DNA of 64,000 nucleotides, taken from contig NZ_CP011520.2 of the NCBI RefSeq assembly GCF_000972785.3, forward strand, positions 11,109 to 75,108. Direction: 5' to 3'. Shown in pieces: positions 1-9,128 of this stretch. The stretch comes from Pandoraea oxalativorans. Lineage in GTDB: Bacteria; Pseudomonadota; Gammaproteobacteria; Burkholderiales; Burkholderiaceae. Position 1 is the stretch's first letter. Each line of letters begins with the position of its first letter. The notes below the pieces were generated by a model that ran no database searches, was not told the DNA's origin, and saw only the letters and a list, made by a program, of their open reading frames with translations. The translations under genes and the position numbers were made by a program.

Positions 1-1
1 C

Positions 2-553
2 AAAGCCGCCGAGAAAGCCCGGGCGGAGGTCGTTGCCGCGGAAAAGCGCAGCGCCGAGGCGTTTGTGCGCGGGGCGATGGGGAAAATCTTCGTCGACGCC
101 GCAGGGCTGCGTCAGTACGCGGTCGACGACGGAGGTCGCACGCTGGCCATCACGGACCTCGCCGAAGGGGTCGTGCGCCGCAGCGTGGCGAGCTGGCAGG
201 TCGCGTTCATGCAGTCGGTGACGCAACGCACGCTGCGCCCGGTCACGGCTCGCGAGCTTGCGCAGTTGCGCGACGCCGCAACCGCTCTGCGCGACCGCGA
301 GATCGCCGCGAAGACCGGGGGCGTGTCGCTCGTTCCGAACCAGTGTGCGAGCCGCGAGCCGTCCCGTGCGTGGCCGTTGGCGTTACCCGCACCACCCGCA
401 TTACCCACGTCGCCGGGCGCGGTGACGCGGGTGCATGAGGTCCGTCCCGGGCTCGGAAAGCACGACCAGGTCCGCTTGTTGACAAGCACGGCCGCCGAGG
501 CGCTCGCTGCGTTGCGCGCAATGCGCAAGCTGCCCGCACGATCCCCGGTGTAA
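2..553 (+). CDS. C-terminal part of an unidentified protein
   Basis: An open frame enters from the left edge with no start in the window and ends at a stop at 551-553. The first 20 or so residues are Ala/Lys/Glu-rich and look like the end of a coiled coil. They are followed by a mixed segment (GKIFVDAAGLRQYAVDDGG) and a proline-rich tail. An internal ATG at 65 is possible, but the frame is continuous upstream, so a truncated longer gene is more likely. I do not recognise the family. The coiled-coil start and the plasmid-like surroundings would suit a structural or DNA-processing plasmid or phage protein, but that is only a guess. Confidence 0.5.
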   Translation, partial: KAAEKARAEVVAAEKRSAEAFVRGAMGKIFVDAAGLRQYAVDDGGRTLAITDLAEGVVRRSVASWQVAFMQSVTQRTLRPVTARELAQLRDAATALRDREIAAKTGGVSLVPNQCASREPSRAWPLALPAPPALPTSPGAVTRVHEVRPGLGKHDQVRLLTSTAAEALAALRAMRKLPARSPV

Positions 554-1401
554 CGGCCGGGTACAACGATGTGCTTAACAATGGTAGCGGCCGCGAACGC
601 GTGCCTGCCGGGCAGAGCACGCGGGCCTTTACCCTGCGGGCGAGACGACAGCATGGTGTGTCATGGCGTCGTTGCGCCCCGGCTGCATGAGCTCGGCGGG
701 GCCGCGAAGGGCTCGACGCCGGTCGAAGCCCCCTGGGAGCTTGGCAACCGACGCGAGGTCCCGGGCCGCCCCACGCAGGGGCTCCGGGCGCGGAACCGGC
801 TCATCGTCCCATCGATCCGCGCGTGAGGTTCCGTCCATCAGCGCAGGAGATGCCTGGGGTAGGGCGGTGGGCATCGCCGGACGAACAGCGCGCCTTCGGC
901 GCGTATCCAAAATCGGTACGAAAACCACATCCCTCGATCCCGCCTTTCCGAACCACCCAGGCTCTCTGCTACAACCTCTCGCAGATTCACCGCAAAGAGC
1001 AGGCCTGCCGTAAGCGCCCGGCCGTGCCGGCCACCCGCTAACGGCGCGATAAGCGCGACGTCGCCGGCAAGCCAGCGCCCTCGCGCAACGCGCTCGTGTG
1101 CTCGCACCGGCCTAACGCAGGCTCGATAAATGCAAAGGCCCAACCGGTTAACCAACAAGGGGCCGACCTCCTCTCGCAATCCGGCGTCAACGACTTAGGC
1201 GCCACCCACGAGCCTGATCCGAATACCGCGGGCGGATTCGCCGACGTGGAGACCGGATTTTTACGTTAAGGGGTTCGTATGTCGACTCATTGCTCCGCAC
1301 GAAGTCGACGCTGAACAAGCGCCTCAGGCAGGCGCCGATCATCGGGCGCTCGGACAAGCCAGCCGGCACACGATGTCGGGTAACGCTTCCGATGAAGTGG
1401 A
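554..1401. other. No recognisable gene (848 bp)
   Basis: High-GC sequence with several overlapping open frames on both strands. None has a convincing start, ribosome site or familiar motif. It may be decayed coding DNA. I see no RNA gene or repeat here. Confidence 0.5.
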
Positions 1402-2259
1402 TTAAGGAATGACCAACGCGCCTGGACTGAGACGAGCGGCCGGCGCTGCTAATGACGGGGCAGGAACAAGCGCCTGCCCCGCAGATCCCGGAATCGCCGG
1501 TGGCATCGGGTATCGTGGCGGTGCTGCAGTGGCCAAACGGCCGGGCGTGGCGGGGTCGAGCACTTGATGCAGGCCGGTGCGCCCATTGCCCAATGACGCG
1601 AAACAGGGCTGAATCGTTGGCCATGCCCAATTGTCCAATCGCGCGTAATGGCGAAAGATCCAATAGGCGATGCTATCCGCGAGTTGTATCAGTCGCGTCG
1701 ATGTTGAATCGACAAACATGGGGACTTCTGCAAAGTTTCGCAGCTTCCCGGTGGCGTGACCCACGTGTTTGAACGTGTGGTGAAGCGACTGCATTGCCTT
1801 TTCTTCCGTCGCGCGCTTCTGGTCGAGAACGAATAAACCTCGTTGGGGGTCACGCTCGCGCTGGTATTTAAGCGCGAGATAATCATCGAACTTCGATGCC
1901 AGGACTTCGTAACAGTACGGGAGGATGTCGACGGTATGAAGCATCTGGCTCTGCTCGACGACGGCCGCGAAGACATTCAGTTTTGGGCGAGTGTTGACGA
2001 GGACTCTCACGACATCCGCAGCAGCCTGGGCGCGTTCGCTCGAAGAAAACAACTCCCAGCCTTCCTTGCCCGCTTTCATCGGCGCGGCATGCAACTTTAA
2101 TTCGCGGCCAGCGCGCCGTTCGAAAGGCTCGGCAATTGCATCCAGCTCGCGCTCGAGCCAATGGGTCTGCCGTTCGAATACAGAGACACCCGTGAGCACA
2201 AAGAAGGGGGTGTTCAAATCGCCAGGCGATCCCGACTCGTCCAGATACGTCAGATACAT
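1402..2259 (-). CDS. DUF3800 family protein
   Basis: The N-terminus reads MYLTYLDESG, the hallmark Asp-Glu-Ser-Gly start of DUF3800 proteins, which are often found near phage, plasmid or defence genes and have an RNase H-like fold. A second conserved block, FVDSTSTRLIQLADSIAYW, lies near residue 190 and supplies the later acidic residue of the family (QLAD). The Met at 2259 is chosen because it begins the conserved motif and has a ggggtggga-type ribosome site; a longer frame upstream has no such support. The last 40 or so residues are Pro/Ala-rich and low complexity, longer than usual, so the C-terminus may be read-through after a decayed stop. The biochemical role is not established for the family; a nuclease-like role is inferred from the fold. 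Confidence 0.8.
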   Translation of the reverse strand: MYLTYLDESGSPGDLNTPFFVLTGVSVFERQTHWLERELDAIAEPFERRAGRELKLHAAPMKAGKEGWELFSSSERAQAAADVVRVLVNTRPKLNVFAAVVEQSQMLHTVDILPYCYEVLASKFDDYLALKYQRERDPQRGLFVLDQKRATEEKAMQSLHHTFKHVGHATGKLRNFAEVPMFVDSTSTRLIQLADSIAYWIFRHYARLDNWAWPTIQPCFASLGNGRTGLHQVLDPATPGRLATAAPPRYPMPPAIPGSAGQALVPAPSLAAPAARLSPGALVIP

Positions 2260-2272
2260 TCCCACCCCATAT

Positions 2273-2304
2273 GGAAACGAAAACGGGCTGCCGAAGCAGC
2301 CCGT
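2273..2304 (-). terminator. Rho-independent terminator reading leftwards
   Basis: A 9-bp perfect stem (ACGGGCTGC / GCAGCCCGT, 2283-2291 and 2296-2304) with a 4-base loop is followed on the minus strand by TTTTCGTTT. It lies just upstream of the ribosome site of the DUF3800 gene. It either ends a lost upstream gene or attenuates the DUF3800 gene itself. Confidence 0.7.
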
Positions 2305-3500
2305 CATATATTGGGTAAGCCAGGTGGAGCAATCGTCCAACGCGTCGCAACTTCACGGCACTCCCGACTCGAGGAAGATACTAACAAGTGCAAGTCTTTT
2401 GGGCTAGTTTTTCCTGGCCTCCCCGATTGATGAGTGTCGGTGGGGCGAAGGGTTGCCGTCGCCGGGGCTCGAGTGCCGGCAGCGTTTGGTCCTTAGCCCT
2501 TGGCACATGGAGAAGGGGAGGGCCGACGGGGAGGGCAGCGCCAGGCGTGGGGCAGCGGGCGGGACGGCGCGATACAGGGTGACGCCCCCCGGGGATCACC
2601 CAAGACGCCCTGGCGACGCCCCCGCGCCGTGCGCCGTGCGCCGTGCGCCGTGCGCCGTGTCGCCCCCCGACCCTCGCAAACCCACGCCTCGCCGTCGTCT
2701 CGAGCGCGGCCGCAGGGCAAACGAGCGCAAACGCGGGCGGCAGGTAATTTTTTTGGGCGCGAGTTCGCGCGCAAAAGTGGCCCATGTCATAACCCGAGTT
2801 ATAGACAGAGCTAAATTTAATCCATTGGGGCCGCAGATCGCGGTTTTGTGGGTCGGCTCGCGAGACGCGCTGAGCGTGAGGCCCGCCGCGGACCCACCCG
2901 CGAGCCGCTTTTGCCCGCGTCGTCGGGCGGGTAGCGGAGATCGGTAGACAGTCGCCCCCAGTAGGGCACCTCCGATGGCCTGCCTCGGACCGGCAGGCCG
3001 TGCCGTTCGCCCATTGATGAAAAATTATCCTCAACAGACGATTTGCAGGACCCGAAACTACTGGCCGCTGCTCGTCGGTGACTGCGATGCCGAATAGGCC
3101 ACGATCGTCCATTGGACGGCTGTGCGGGGGCGACGCCCCGCGGTGCCCGGCCGACGTCACTATCGGGTCGGCTATGCGAAATTTGGGCGAGCGCTTCGCG
3201 CCGCGCGCAGCCCAACCGTGTCGCGAGCTGAATCACGTGCGTCAACGCCGCAGCGCATCGAAACGGCGAGCACATGTACGCCAACCCGTTACTGCTCCGG
3301 GCGGGCTTAGCGACGCGCCCCCTCAATATCTTGTCGCTATTCTCGACCATCTCTTCAGGCGTTCACCTGATGTCGGCCTTGCTTTGCACGCGGAAAATGA
3401 TGGCAAACCGTCAAGCACCGCGTGACCGTAAAAACGCCGGGACGCCTCCATTCGCGCGTTCTCCCCGCTCAAGCCACTCACCTCGAGGAGTCTCGCCGTT
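2305..3500. other. No recognisable gene (about 1.2 kb)
   Basis: Very GC-rich, then more mixed. Long open frames on both strands look like composition artefacts: Arg/Pro/Gly-rich, no motifs and no ribosome sites. It contains the heptamer repeat noted separately. The part after 3150 may be the remains of an older gene, which I cannot identify. Confidence 0.45.
2624..2658. repeat. Five tandem copies of a 7-bp unit
   Basis: The unit GCGCCGT is repeated five times without error. A 7-bp unit would shift the frame if copy number changed, but no gene here obviously uses it. Confidence 0.85.
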
Positions 3501-5411
3501 ATGCCAACTTTGGGAGAACTCATCAGCCCGAGATTAACGAAAAGCCCTGCGGGCCCCGCGTCCACAGAGCCGAACGACCTCGTCATCGACCCACAGTACA
3601 CCAACGCACTCGACACGTTATCGGAAGCGCTGGTTGCGTTGGAGGATGACATCAATCGGTCTGTGAAAAACGATTTTGATTGCGGAGGATTGCGTCGTTG
3701 TAACGAAACAATCGCCGAGTTGAAAGCACAGTGCACGCAACCTGCGGTGAAACGCGACGCCCTAGTCACCTCCCTGGCGAGCGTGGCGGCATCTGTAGAG
3801 GATGTGCGACAAGAAGTACAGACCAGAAAAGACACGCTGGCGCCAGGCGTGGCGGAGAGGTTACTCGGGAAGCTGGGTATCCTATTGGGCATATTGGTCG
3901 GCGTAGCTGTCTTCACCGCTGCACCCTATTTGGCGCCAGGCGCGGCAATACTGGGCGTGGCCAAAGCGGGGGCGGCGAGCACGCTCGTGGCAAGCGTCAT
4001 CGGGCAGGGCTGGGCGATGGCTCGCGCGAACAAGTACCAAAATGTTGCGGAAATTGAGTCCCAGCTGGAAACCATGAGAACCGCGATGATTCGCGCGGAA
4101 GCCGAGTGCACCATGGTGGGTATTAAAGCGGCTTTAAAAGATGATCAACAAGCTTTAACCTGTTTTGACTCACTGCTCGATATCCCTGACGTTGACAAGC
4201 CCCCGGGCAGCGTTGCCCCACCCAAGATCATCGTGAGCGGCGATACTGACGGCAGTACACTGCGCGCGATTTTGCTTGGCATTCAGGCCGGCGTGATCCA
4301 CCTAAAAACCGATGCAGGCCGGGCACTGCTATGCCGCCTTCTTAAGGCAGAAGCTGCAGCGGCGGCGCAGATTAACGCTGAAGGTACTCCGCTCAAGGAT
4401 TTTCAGACAAATGAAGATTATCAAAAAGACCTTGCGGATCTGGAAAACCATCTGGATTTCCGCCGAGGCGTCACGGAACTCATATTTGTTGGCGATGTTT
4501 GCCACGATCGTTATTCTTTAAATAAAGATGTGGATTTCTCAATACGTGAGAAGATGCATGACTGCGGTGTTATTTACATTTTCGGCAATCATGACGATCC
4601 TCGAGTGCTGCAGCCTTATAGAAGACCGGATCGGCCAAATGCTTTAGATGATATGTTCGGAGAGTACGCGAAGAATGGCATGACCATCGACGCCATGGAA
4701 GCCCACGCAAAAGAAATATTCTGGCGGCGAGCTTACTGGTCGGAGTCCACGCAAACATTGATCACGCATCAAGGCTTGGAACCGGGGCCGGGCGGCACAT
4801 TAAAGCACCCAGACGGGTATTTCCGCGCCGACAAATACAAGGGCAAGGGAAAAAAACTTGCTGACGATATTAACGCAAGGAAAGGCATCAATCTTGTCAA
4901 GAAAAATAACGATTATACCTTTGAGGAAAGAATGATGGTTCTGGATAGATTCTTTCAACATCCAGATTCATCTTTGTATAAAGCACGGGGAATTATTCCT
5001 TTTCCTGAACGAATGCCAAGCTACAATTGCCCAGTGCCAGGGATTCCTTGGTACCAAAATTTGAATAAAACGAAAAAGGGCCATGAGGAGTGGCCAGCGT
5101 TTTTAGAATGGGCGAAAACCACTGACGAGATCGATTGGCGTGTTTGCGCACGATTGGCCGAAGACTGGCAGGCTCAGATTCATATCCAAACAGCCTGCCG
5201 ACCTAGCCACGACCATATGACCTACCTTGGCGGTCTGATACAGGGCCGTGCGGTGCGAGGTCACGAGGGAAAAACTGTGCTCGGCGACGTCGCGGTGGAC
5301 TTAAATGCGCGGGCTGGAGCTGACGGCAGACAAGTTAAGGCCAGCGCTGCCGCATTTTACGGTCCGCGCCCCCTCGCTCGCCTCCCTCCCCCTGTACACG
5401 GCTACGCGTGA
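3501..5411 (+). CDS. PPP-like metallophosphoesterase with hydrophobic domain; candidate secreted effector
   Basis: A 636-residue protein. The N-terminal 110 residues are polar and helical. A long hydrophobic Gly/Ala-rich stretch at about 120-168 could span a membrane twice. From about residue 243 the motif order matches the PPP/calcineurin phosphoesterase fold: IIVSGDTDGS (247-251, in place of GDxHG), FVGDVCHDR (331-337, in place of GDxxDRG), FGNHDD (362-366) and ITHQG (His423). The first motif has Asp where PPP enzymes have His, so activity may be altered. Known relatives in architecture are effector phosphatases of intracellular bacteria such as Legionella WipA/WipB. The middle of the gene is clearly AT-richer than the flanking DNA, a sign of transfer. 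The start follows GAGGAG at about 11 bases. Secretion is inferred, not shown; no signal peptide is visible. Confidence 0.6.
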   Translation: MPTLGELISPRLTKSPAGPASTEPNDLVIDPQYTNALDTLSEALVALEDDINRSVKNDFDCGGLRRCNETIAELKAQCTQPAVKRDALVTSLASVAASVEDVRQEVQTRKDTLAPGVAERLLGKLGILLGILVGVAVFTAAPYLAPGAAILGVAKAGAASTLVASVIGQGWAMARANKYQNVAEIESQLETMRTAMIRAEAECTMVGIKAALKDDQQALTCFDSLLDIPDVDKPPGSVAPPKIIVSGDTDGSTLRAILLGIQAGVIHLKTDAGRALLCRLLKAEAAAAAQINAEGTPLKDFQTNEDYQKDLADLENHLDFRRGVTELIFVGDVCHDRYSLNKDVDFSIREKMHDCGVIYIFGNHDDPRVLQPYRRPDRPNALDDMFGEYAKNGMTIDAMEAHAKEIFWRRAYWSESTQTLITHQGLEPGPGGTLKHPDGYFRADKYKGKGKKLADDINARKGINLVKKNNDYTFEERMMVLDRFFQHPDSSLYKARGIIPFPERMPSYNCPVPGIPWYQNLNKTKKGHEEWPAFLEWAKTTDEIDWRVCARLAEDWQAQIHIQTACRPSHDHMTYLGGLIQGRAVRGHEGKTVLGDVAVDLNARAGADGRQVKASAAAFYGPRPLARLPPPVHGYA

Positions 5412-5567
5412 ACCGAGCAAGGATCTGTGAAGCACCCCGTCCCCCATCTTCACATTATCCTTGAGCGTCGGCCTATTGCGACAAAACGTTGCTGACGCCT
5501 TGCTCTCAACTCCGGCACTATCTGCTGAGAAATCCGCGGTTTGCATTCGAAAGCTCGTTGGCTTCAG

Positions 5568-5879
5568 TCAGGCAAACACGACTTCGATGCTTCCTGCGGT
5601 TGCCCGGGCAGGGCCGACGGCAATTTGTATGTCGCGCCCGAGCGCTGCCAAGCATTCCATGAGTCGCGCTTCGCTGACCCCGCGAAACTGGCCACGAAGT
5701 ATATTCGACAGCTTCGGCCGAGGGATGCCGAGAACGGTTGCGGCTTGTTGCTGCGTCCAATCGCGCGCGGCGATGATTTCCGCGATTTTGGACACCAATT
5801 GAGCTTTGACGAGCATTTCATCAGCGTCGCCCGCGCCGATGTCAGCATAAATATTGCCCGTGGATTTCTCAATCTCCAT
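5568..5879 (-). CDS. higA: HigA-like XRE-family antitoxin
   Basis: A protein of about 103 residues with a helix-turn-helix of the XRE type (WTQQQAATVLGIPRPKLSNILRG) in its second half. This is the size and layout of antitoxins paired with HigB/gp49-type toxins. It would bind its own promoter and neutralise the toxin encoded just upstream. Two ATGs stand side by side at 5882 and 5879; the second is chosen because the AAGGAG site is 6 bases from it and only 3 from the first. It overlaps the end of the toxin gene by about 11 bases, as in a coupled operon with the toxin first. The toxin partner is frameshifted, so this is now an orphan antitoxin. Confidence 0.8.
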   Translation of the reverse strand: MEIEKSTGNIYADIGAGDADEMLVKAQLVSKIAEIIAARDWTQQQAATVLGIPRPKLSNILRGQFRGVSEARLMECLAALGRDIQIAVGPARATAGSIEVVFA

Positions 5880-6239
5880 CATTGGCTCCTTTAGCGTGAT
5901 GCTCAGCCGCGCGCAGGCGATCACGGATCAAGTCCATATCAGGTTTCGGCGTTGCAATGCCTTTCATTGATTTCTTTTGGAAGCAATGTAGGACATAGAC
6001 CGCATTGCCAAATTTCACGGTATAGACAGCGCGGTACGTGCCGTGTTCGTCACGGCTCGACCATCTCAATGACGCCGGCCGAGCCGAAGCCTTTTAGCAC
6101 CTTTGCGTCGACGTGGATGTCACCGAACTGTGCCAGGTGCAATGCGTAGTCGAACGTGTCCTGAATGTCGGCGGGCATCGCCTTCAAATCCTTCTTCGCC
6201 GAAGCAATCCAGTAGAGAGGGTTTTAGCGTGGGATCCAT
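5869..6239 (-). pseudogene. higB: HigB/gp49-like toxin with two frameshifts
   Basis: Three minus-strand frames together spell a complete phage-derived gp49 (HigB) toxin. It starts with MDPTLKP at 6239, continues with LYWIASAKKDLKAMPADIQ in a second frame and finishes with the typical RAVYTVKF...VLHCFQKKS...IATPK block in a third. One extra base near 6213 and another near 6055 break the frame. The family normally cleaves mRNA at the ribosome, but no full-length product can be made here without two corrections. Sequencing error is possible but would have to have happened twice. Confidence 0.75.
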
Positions 6240-6554
6240 TTTCCATTTGTGCCCAAAGAGGTACATTTTGGCAAGCGGAATTTACGCGTTTCCGTTACAC
6301 GGCCCTTCTTCCTGCCACGTCTAACCGGGGCAGGAAAGCTGGCGCGGCGGGGGGAGACGGTGCCGCCAGCGCGGCCCGTCGTGGAGGGGTGCCTGCGCGC
6401 GTTCAATAAGAATGGTTCTCAGCCATGCATTTACAGTACTACACTACTCTATAGTGTGGTTTTTCTGCTTTTATTCTGGCGTTTTGCTTTACCTCTGATC
6501 TAAAATCCCGGCAGATCAACCACTTAACGAAGCCTTGGGCTTTGGCGACCCACC
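6240..6554. other. Intergenic region with weak hairpin
   Basis: No gene is seen. A short imperfect hairpin (ACACTA / TAGTGT) followed by TTTTT lies near 6441-6465. It could be a weak terminator, or a promoter-proximal structure ahead of the integrase gene. The second half is AT-rich and probably contains the integrase promoter. Confidence 0.4.
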
Positions 6555-8924
6555 ATGACGCAGCCCGCAGGCGGGAAGCAGAACGACAACCCGGCGGTGG
6601 CCGACGTCACCGATGTGGCGTCGCGTGCAGCGCCGGCGTCAGCGGCCAAGGCGCCCGACAGTGAGTGTGTGTCGCGGGCGGTGCGGGGCAGGGCACGGAC
6701 GCGCGCCGAGTGGGAGCGGCGCGAACATCTGGGGATCGACCACTTCGCGTTCTTCCGCGGCTACCTTGAGCGTTTGCCGCTCGACAAGCTCGCCGACCAG
6801 TATCTCGAAACCGGGCTCGATCTGCGCATGGCGCGCTCGACGCTGCTGTGGATTCAGGCACGGTTGATTGCCGGGGCCCGGCGCGCGCAGGACTACCGTG
6901 CGGCACGGTTGCTGGCGATCGCACCCGAGCAGCTGGTGCTGGTGACCGATGCCTCCGCGAGCGGCGGCTCGGCAACGGCAGCGGCAACGACAACGCCGCA
7001 GGCGGTGAGCGCGCGCCGTCCGAGCCTCGACGAGTTCGCCGAAGAGCACGATCCGAATGGCTTCTACAGTCAGCGCGAACTGCTCGAGCTGTTTGCCGAG
7101 CATCACCCCGAGGCGAAACCGGACCGGCGTGCCGAGCGCAATGAGCGCCTGCGGCGCCGTCAGGTTGCCGCACTGCGTGCGCTACAGACGCTGCTGGCGG
7201 TGGCACCGGCGCAGCACCATCACTGCGCGGGCTGGTTTCACCCGGCGCTCGCGCGCCGCCTCGAGCACGCCGGCATCATCGATTTGGCCGATCTGTTCGA
7301 CGTCATCACCCACCGCGGCCCACGCTGGTACACGCGCGTGCGCGGCCTGGGCGAGACCGGCGCAAAGCGTCTGCAGCAATGGCTCGCGGATCACGCTGAT
7401 GCTCTGAAGCGCACGCTGCCAGCATATGCGCTCACGCCGCGTCGCCAGCTGACCCACGAAGCACGTCGCGCCGCACGCCAGCAAGTCGATGGCGTAGCAC
7501 CGCTGGAGTGGCTGGTATGGCCCGATTTCGCCCGCGCGCACCCGGCAAGCGGGGATGTCACGAGCGCGCTGGCCGGCGACGCGTCGCCCTGGCCAGAGCG
7601 GCAGACCGTTGCCGACGGCCTGGACGGCATCGACGGCACCGCGAGTAGGGGCGCAATGGTGCCGATCGGTGCCCCGGCCCCCCGGGTCGCCGCGATGGCG
7701 CCCGAGCGGCAGACCCGCGCGGGCAGCGACGTCGAGGCGGTCAAAGCGTGGCTTGCCGCGATGGCGGCGGGGCTGAGTCCGACGACGGTCCAGTCCTACC
7801 GACAGCACGCCGAGCGGCTGCTGAACTGGCTGGCGTTCGTGCGCCAGCGGCCCCTTGCCGCGATGACCGTGGAAGACTGCACTGCGTATCGTGCCTTTCT
7901 CGCGGACCCGCCTGCACACTGGATTGTGCCGCGCGGCACCGCCCGCTTTACCCGCGCTTGGCGACCGTTCTCCAAGCCGCTTGAGGAGCCGAGCGTGCGT
8001 CTGTCGATGACGGTATTAAGGCGCATGTGTTCGTGGCTGTGCGCGGCGCAGTACCTGCGCTTTAACCCGTTTGCGCTGATGGCGAGGCCGCGCGGCGATG
8101 CCTTTGACACGCTGCACGTCGAGCGGGTGCTCACCGATGGGGTGTGGGACGCGCTCGAGGCGTACTGGCGCCCACGCGCCATTCACGATGCGTCGGCCGA
8201 GCGCACGCTGTTTGCGCTGCAACTCGCGCGCACCACCGGGCTGCGGCTCGCGGAGTTGGCGCGCGCCACAGTCGGCGATCTGCGCTGTACGGTACTGTCC
8301 AGTGACCGTGGCGGCAGCGGTGGTACGGTGCTTTGGAGCCTGTCCGTCCTGGGCAAGGGCCGCAGACGTCGTGAGGTCGAGCTGGCCGGATCGCTCGTGC
8401 GGCGCATCGAGGCGCACCTGAACGGGCGAGGCATTGCTGCCGCGCAGGGCAGCACGTTACGGCAGATCGTGGCCGAGCCGGCGCTGGCCGGGGTCGCACT
8501 GATCGGGCGTCTGCCGGGAGTCCGTCCGCCGCGCACACAGGCCGCCGCCAGCGCAGCGAATGGCGGGACGACAGCAAAGGAGGAACAGGAAACGATAGTA
8601 GAAAAACCAGTGAAGCGTGGCATGTCGCTGCACGCGCCGCTCACGCCCGGCGCCTTGCGTCAAGTCATTGAGCAGGGCTATCGGGGCGCTGCGCGCACAA
8701 TTGCGCAGCAGCAGGCCGACGCGGCCGGGACGGTGGCGATGCTGAGCCGCGCCACACCGCACTGGCTGCGTCACACCTTCGGTACGCACGCGCTCGAACA
8801 CGGCGCGGCCCTCGAAGTCGTGCAACAGCTGATGGGGCACGCGAGCATCGCCACCACCTCGAAATACCTGCATCCGGAGAAACGCCGGCGCGCGGCCGAT
8901 ATGGACAAGGTGTTTGGTAGTTAA
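6555..8924 (+). CDS. Large tyrosine recombinase / phage-type integrase with N-terminal DUF3701 region
   Basis: A 789-residue protein. The C-terminal half is a tyrosine recombinase with the catalytic set in order: Arg564 (TGLRLAEL), His736 and Arg739 (HWLRHTF), His762 (LMGHAS) and the nucleophile Tyr771 (SKYLH). A core-binding (SAM-like) domain precedes it, at about residues 395-490. The long N-terminal region (about 50-280) resembles the DUF3701 module found on large integrases of Burkholderia and Ralstonia elements. The enzyme should cut and rejoin DNA at specific sites. It ends 165 bases before the Tn3 transposon and does not overlap it. All catalytic residues are present, so it may be functional. 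Its substrate site is not evident. Confidence 0.85.
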   Translation: MTQPAGGKQNDNPAVADVTDVASRAAPASAAKAPDSECVSRAVRGRARTRAEWERREHLGIDHFAFFRGYLERLPLDKLADQYLETGLDLRMARSTLLWIQARLIAGARRAQDYRAARLLAIAPEQLVLVTDASASGGSATAAATTTPQAVSARRPSLDEFAEEHDPNGFYSQRELLELFAEHHPEAKPDRRAERNERLRRRQVAALRALQTLLAVAPAQHHHCAGWFHPALARRLEHAGIIDLADLFDVITHRGPRWYTRVRGLGETGAKRLQQWLADHADALKRTLPAYALTPRRQLTHEARRAARQQVDGVAPLEWLVWPDFARAHPASGDVTSALAGDASPWPERQTVADGLDGIDGTASRGAMVPIGAPAPRVAAMAPERQTRAGSDVEAVKAWLAAMAAGLSPTTVQSYRQHAERLLNWLAFVRQRPLAAMTVEDCTAYRAFLADPPAHWIVPRGTARFTRAWRPFSKPLEEPSVRLSMTVLRRMCSWLCAAQYLRFNPFALMARPRGDAFDTLHVERVLTDGVWDALEAYWRPRAIHDASAERTLFALQLARTTGLRLAELARATVGDLRCTVLSSDRGGSGGTVLWSLSVLGKGRRRREVELAGSLVRRIEAHLNGRGIAAAQGSTLRQIVAEPALAGVALIGRLPGVRPPRTQAAASAANGGTTAKEEQETIVEKPVKRGMSLHAPLTPGALRQVIEQGYRGAARTIAQQQADAAGTVAMLSRATPHWLRHTFGTHALEHGAALEVVQQLMGHASIATTSKYLHPEKRRRAADMDKVFGS

Positions 8925-9088
8925 TCGGGCAGGTGTTTCAGCGTCTGTCTTCACATTCCTTAGCCGGACCCCGCACGAAGTGGGCGACGTGCTCCTGTCG
9001 TGCGGACTGATTCGAGAAGAAGTGAGCCTGCCGCCAGCGCTGCGTATACCTAAGAGGGGCACTGTCACGTTATCCGTAAGTTCGCGTA

Positions 9089-9128
9089 GGGGTGCCCTCA
9101 AGAAACGGATTTTTTCGTACGCTAAGAC
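9089..9128 (+). repeat. Left terminal inverted repeat of the Tn3-family element
   Basis: It begins GGGGTGCC, continues CTCAAGAAACGG and ends CGTACGCTAAG, the standard form of a Tn3-family 38-bp end (GGGG...TAAG). It overlaps the last codons of tnpA. Confidence 0.9.

Noticed and set aside
112..654. Long minus-strand open frame (180 codons) opposite the first gene
   Set aside because: Arg/Ala/Ser-rich shadow of the + strand frame caused by high GC; no ribosome site or motif.
2381..3160. 259-codon minus-strand frame
   Set aside because: Low-complexity Arg/Pro/Gly composition, crosses the heptamer repeat, no start signal; treated as non-coding.
9056..9088. GGGGCACTGTC...CGTAAG just left of the Tn3 end, resembling a second Tn3-type end that might include the integrase gene
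   Set aside because: Only the GGGG and TAAG landmarks fit and no partner end was found; it may be chance.
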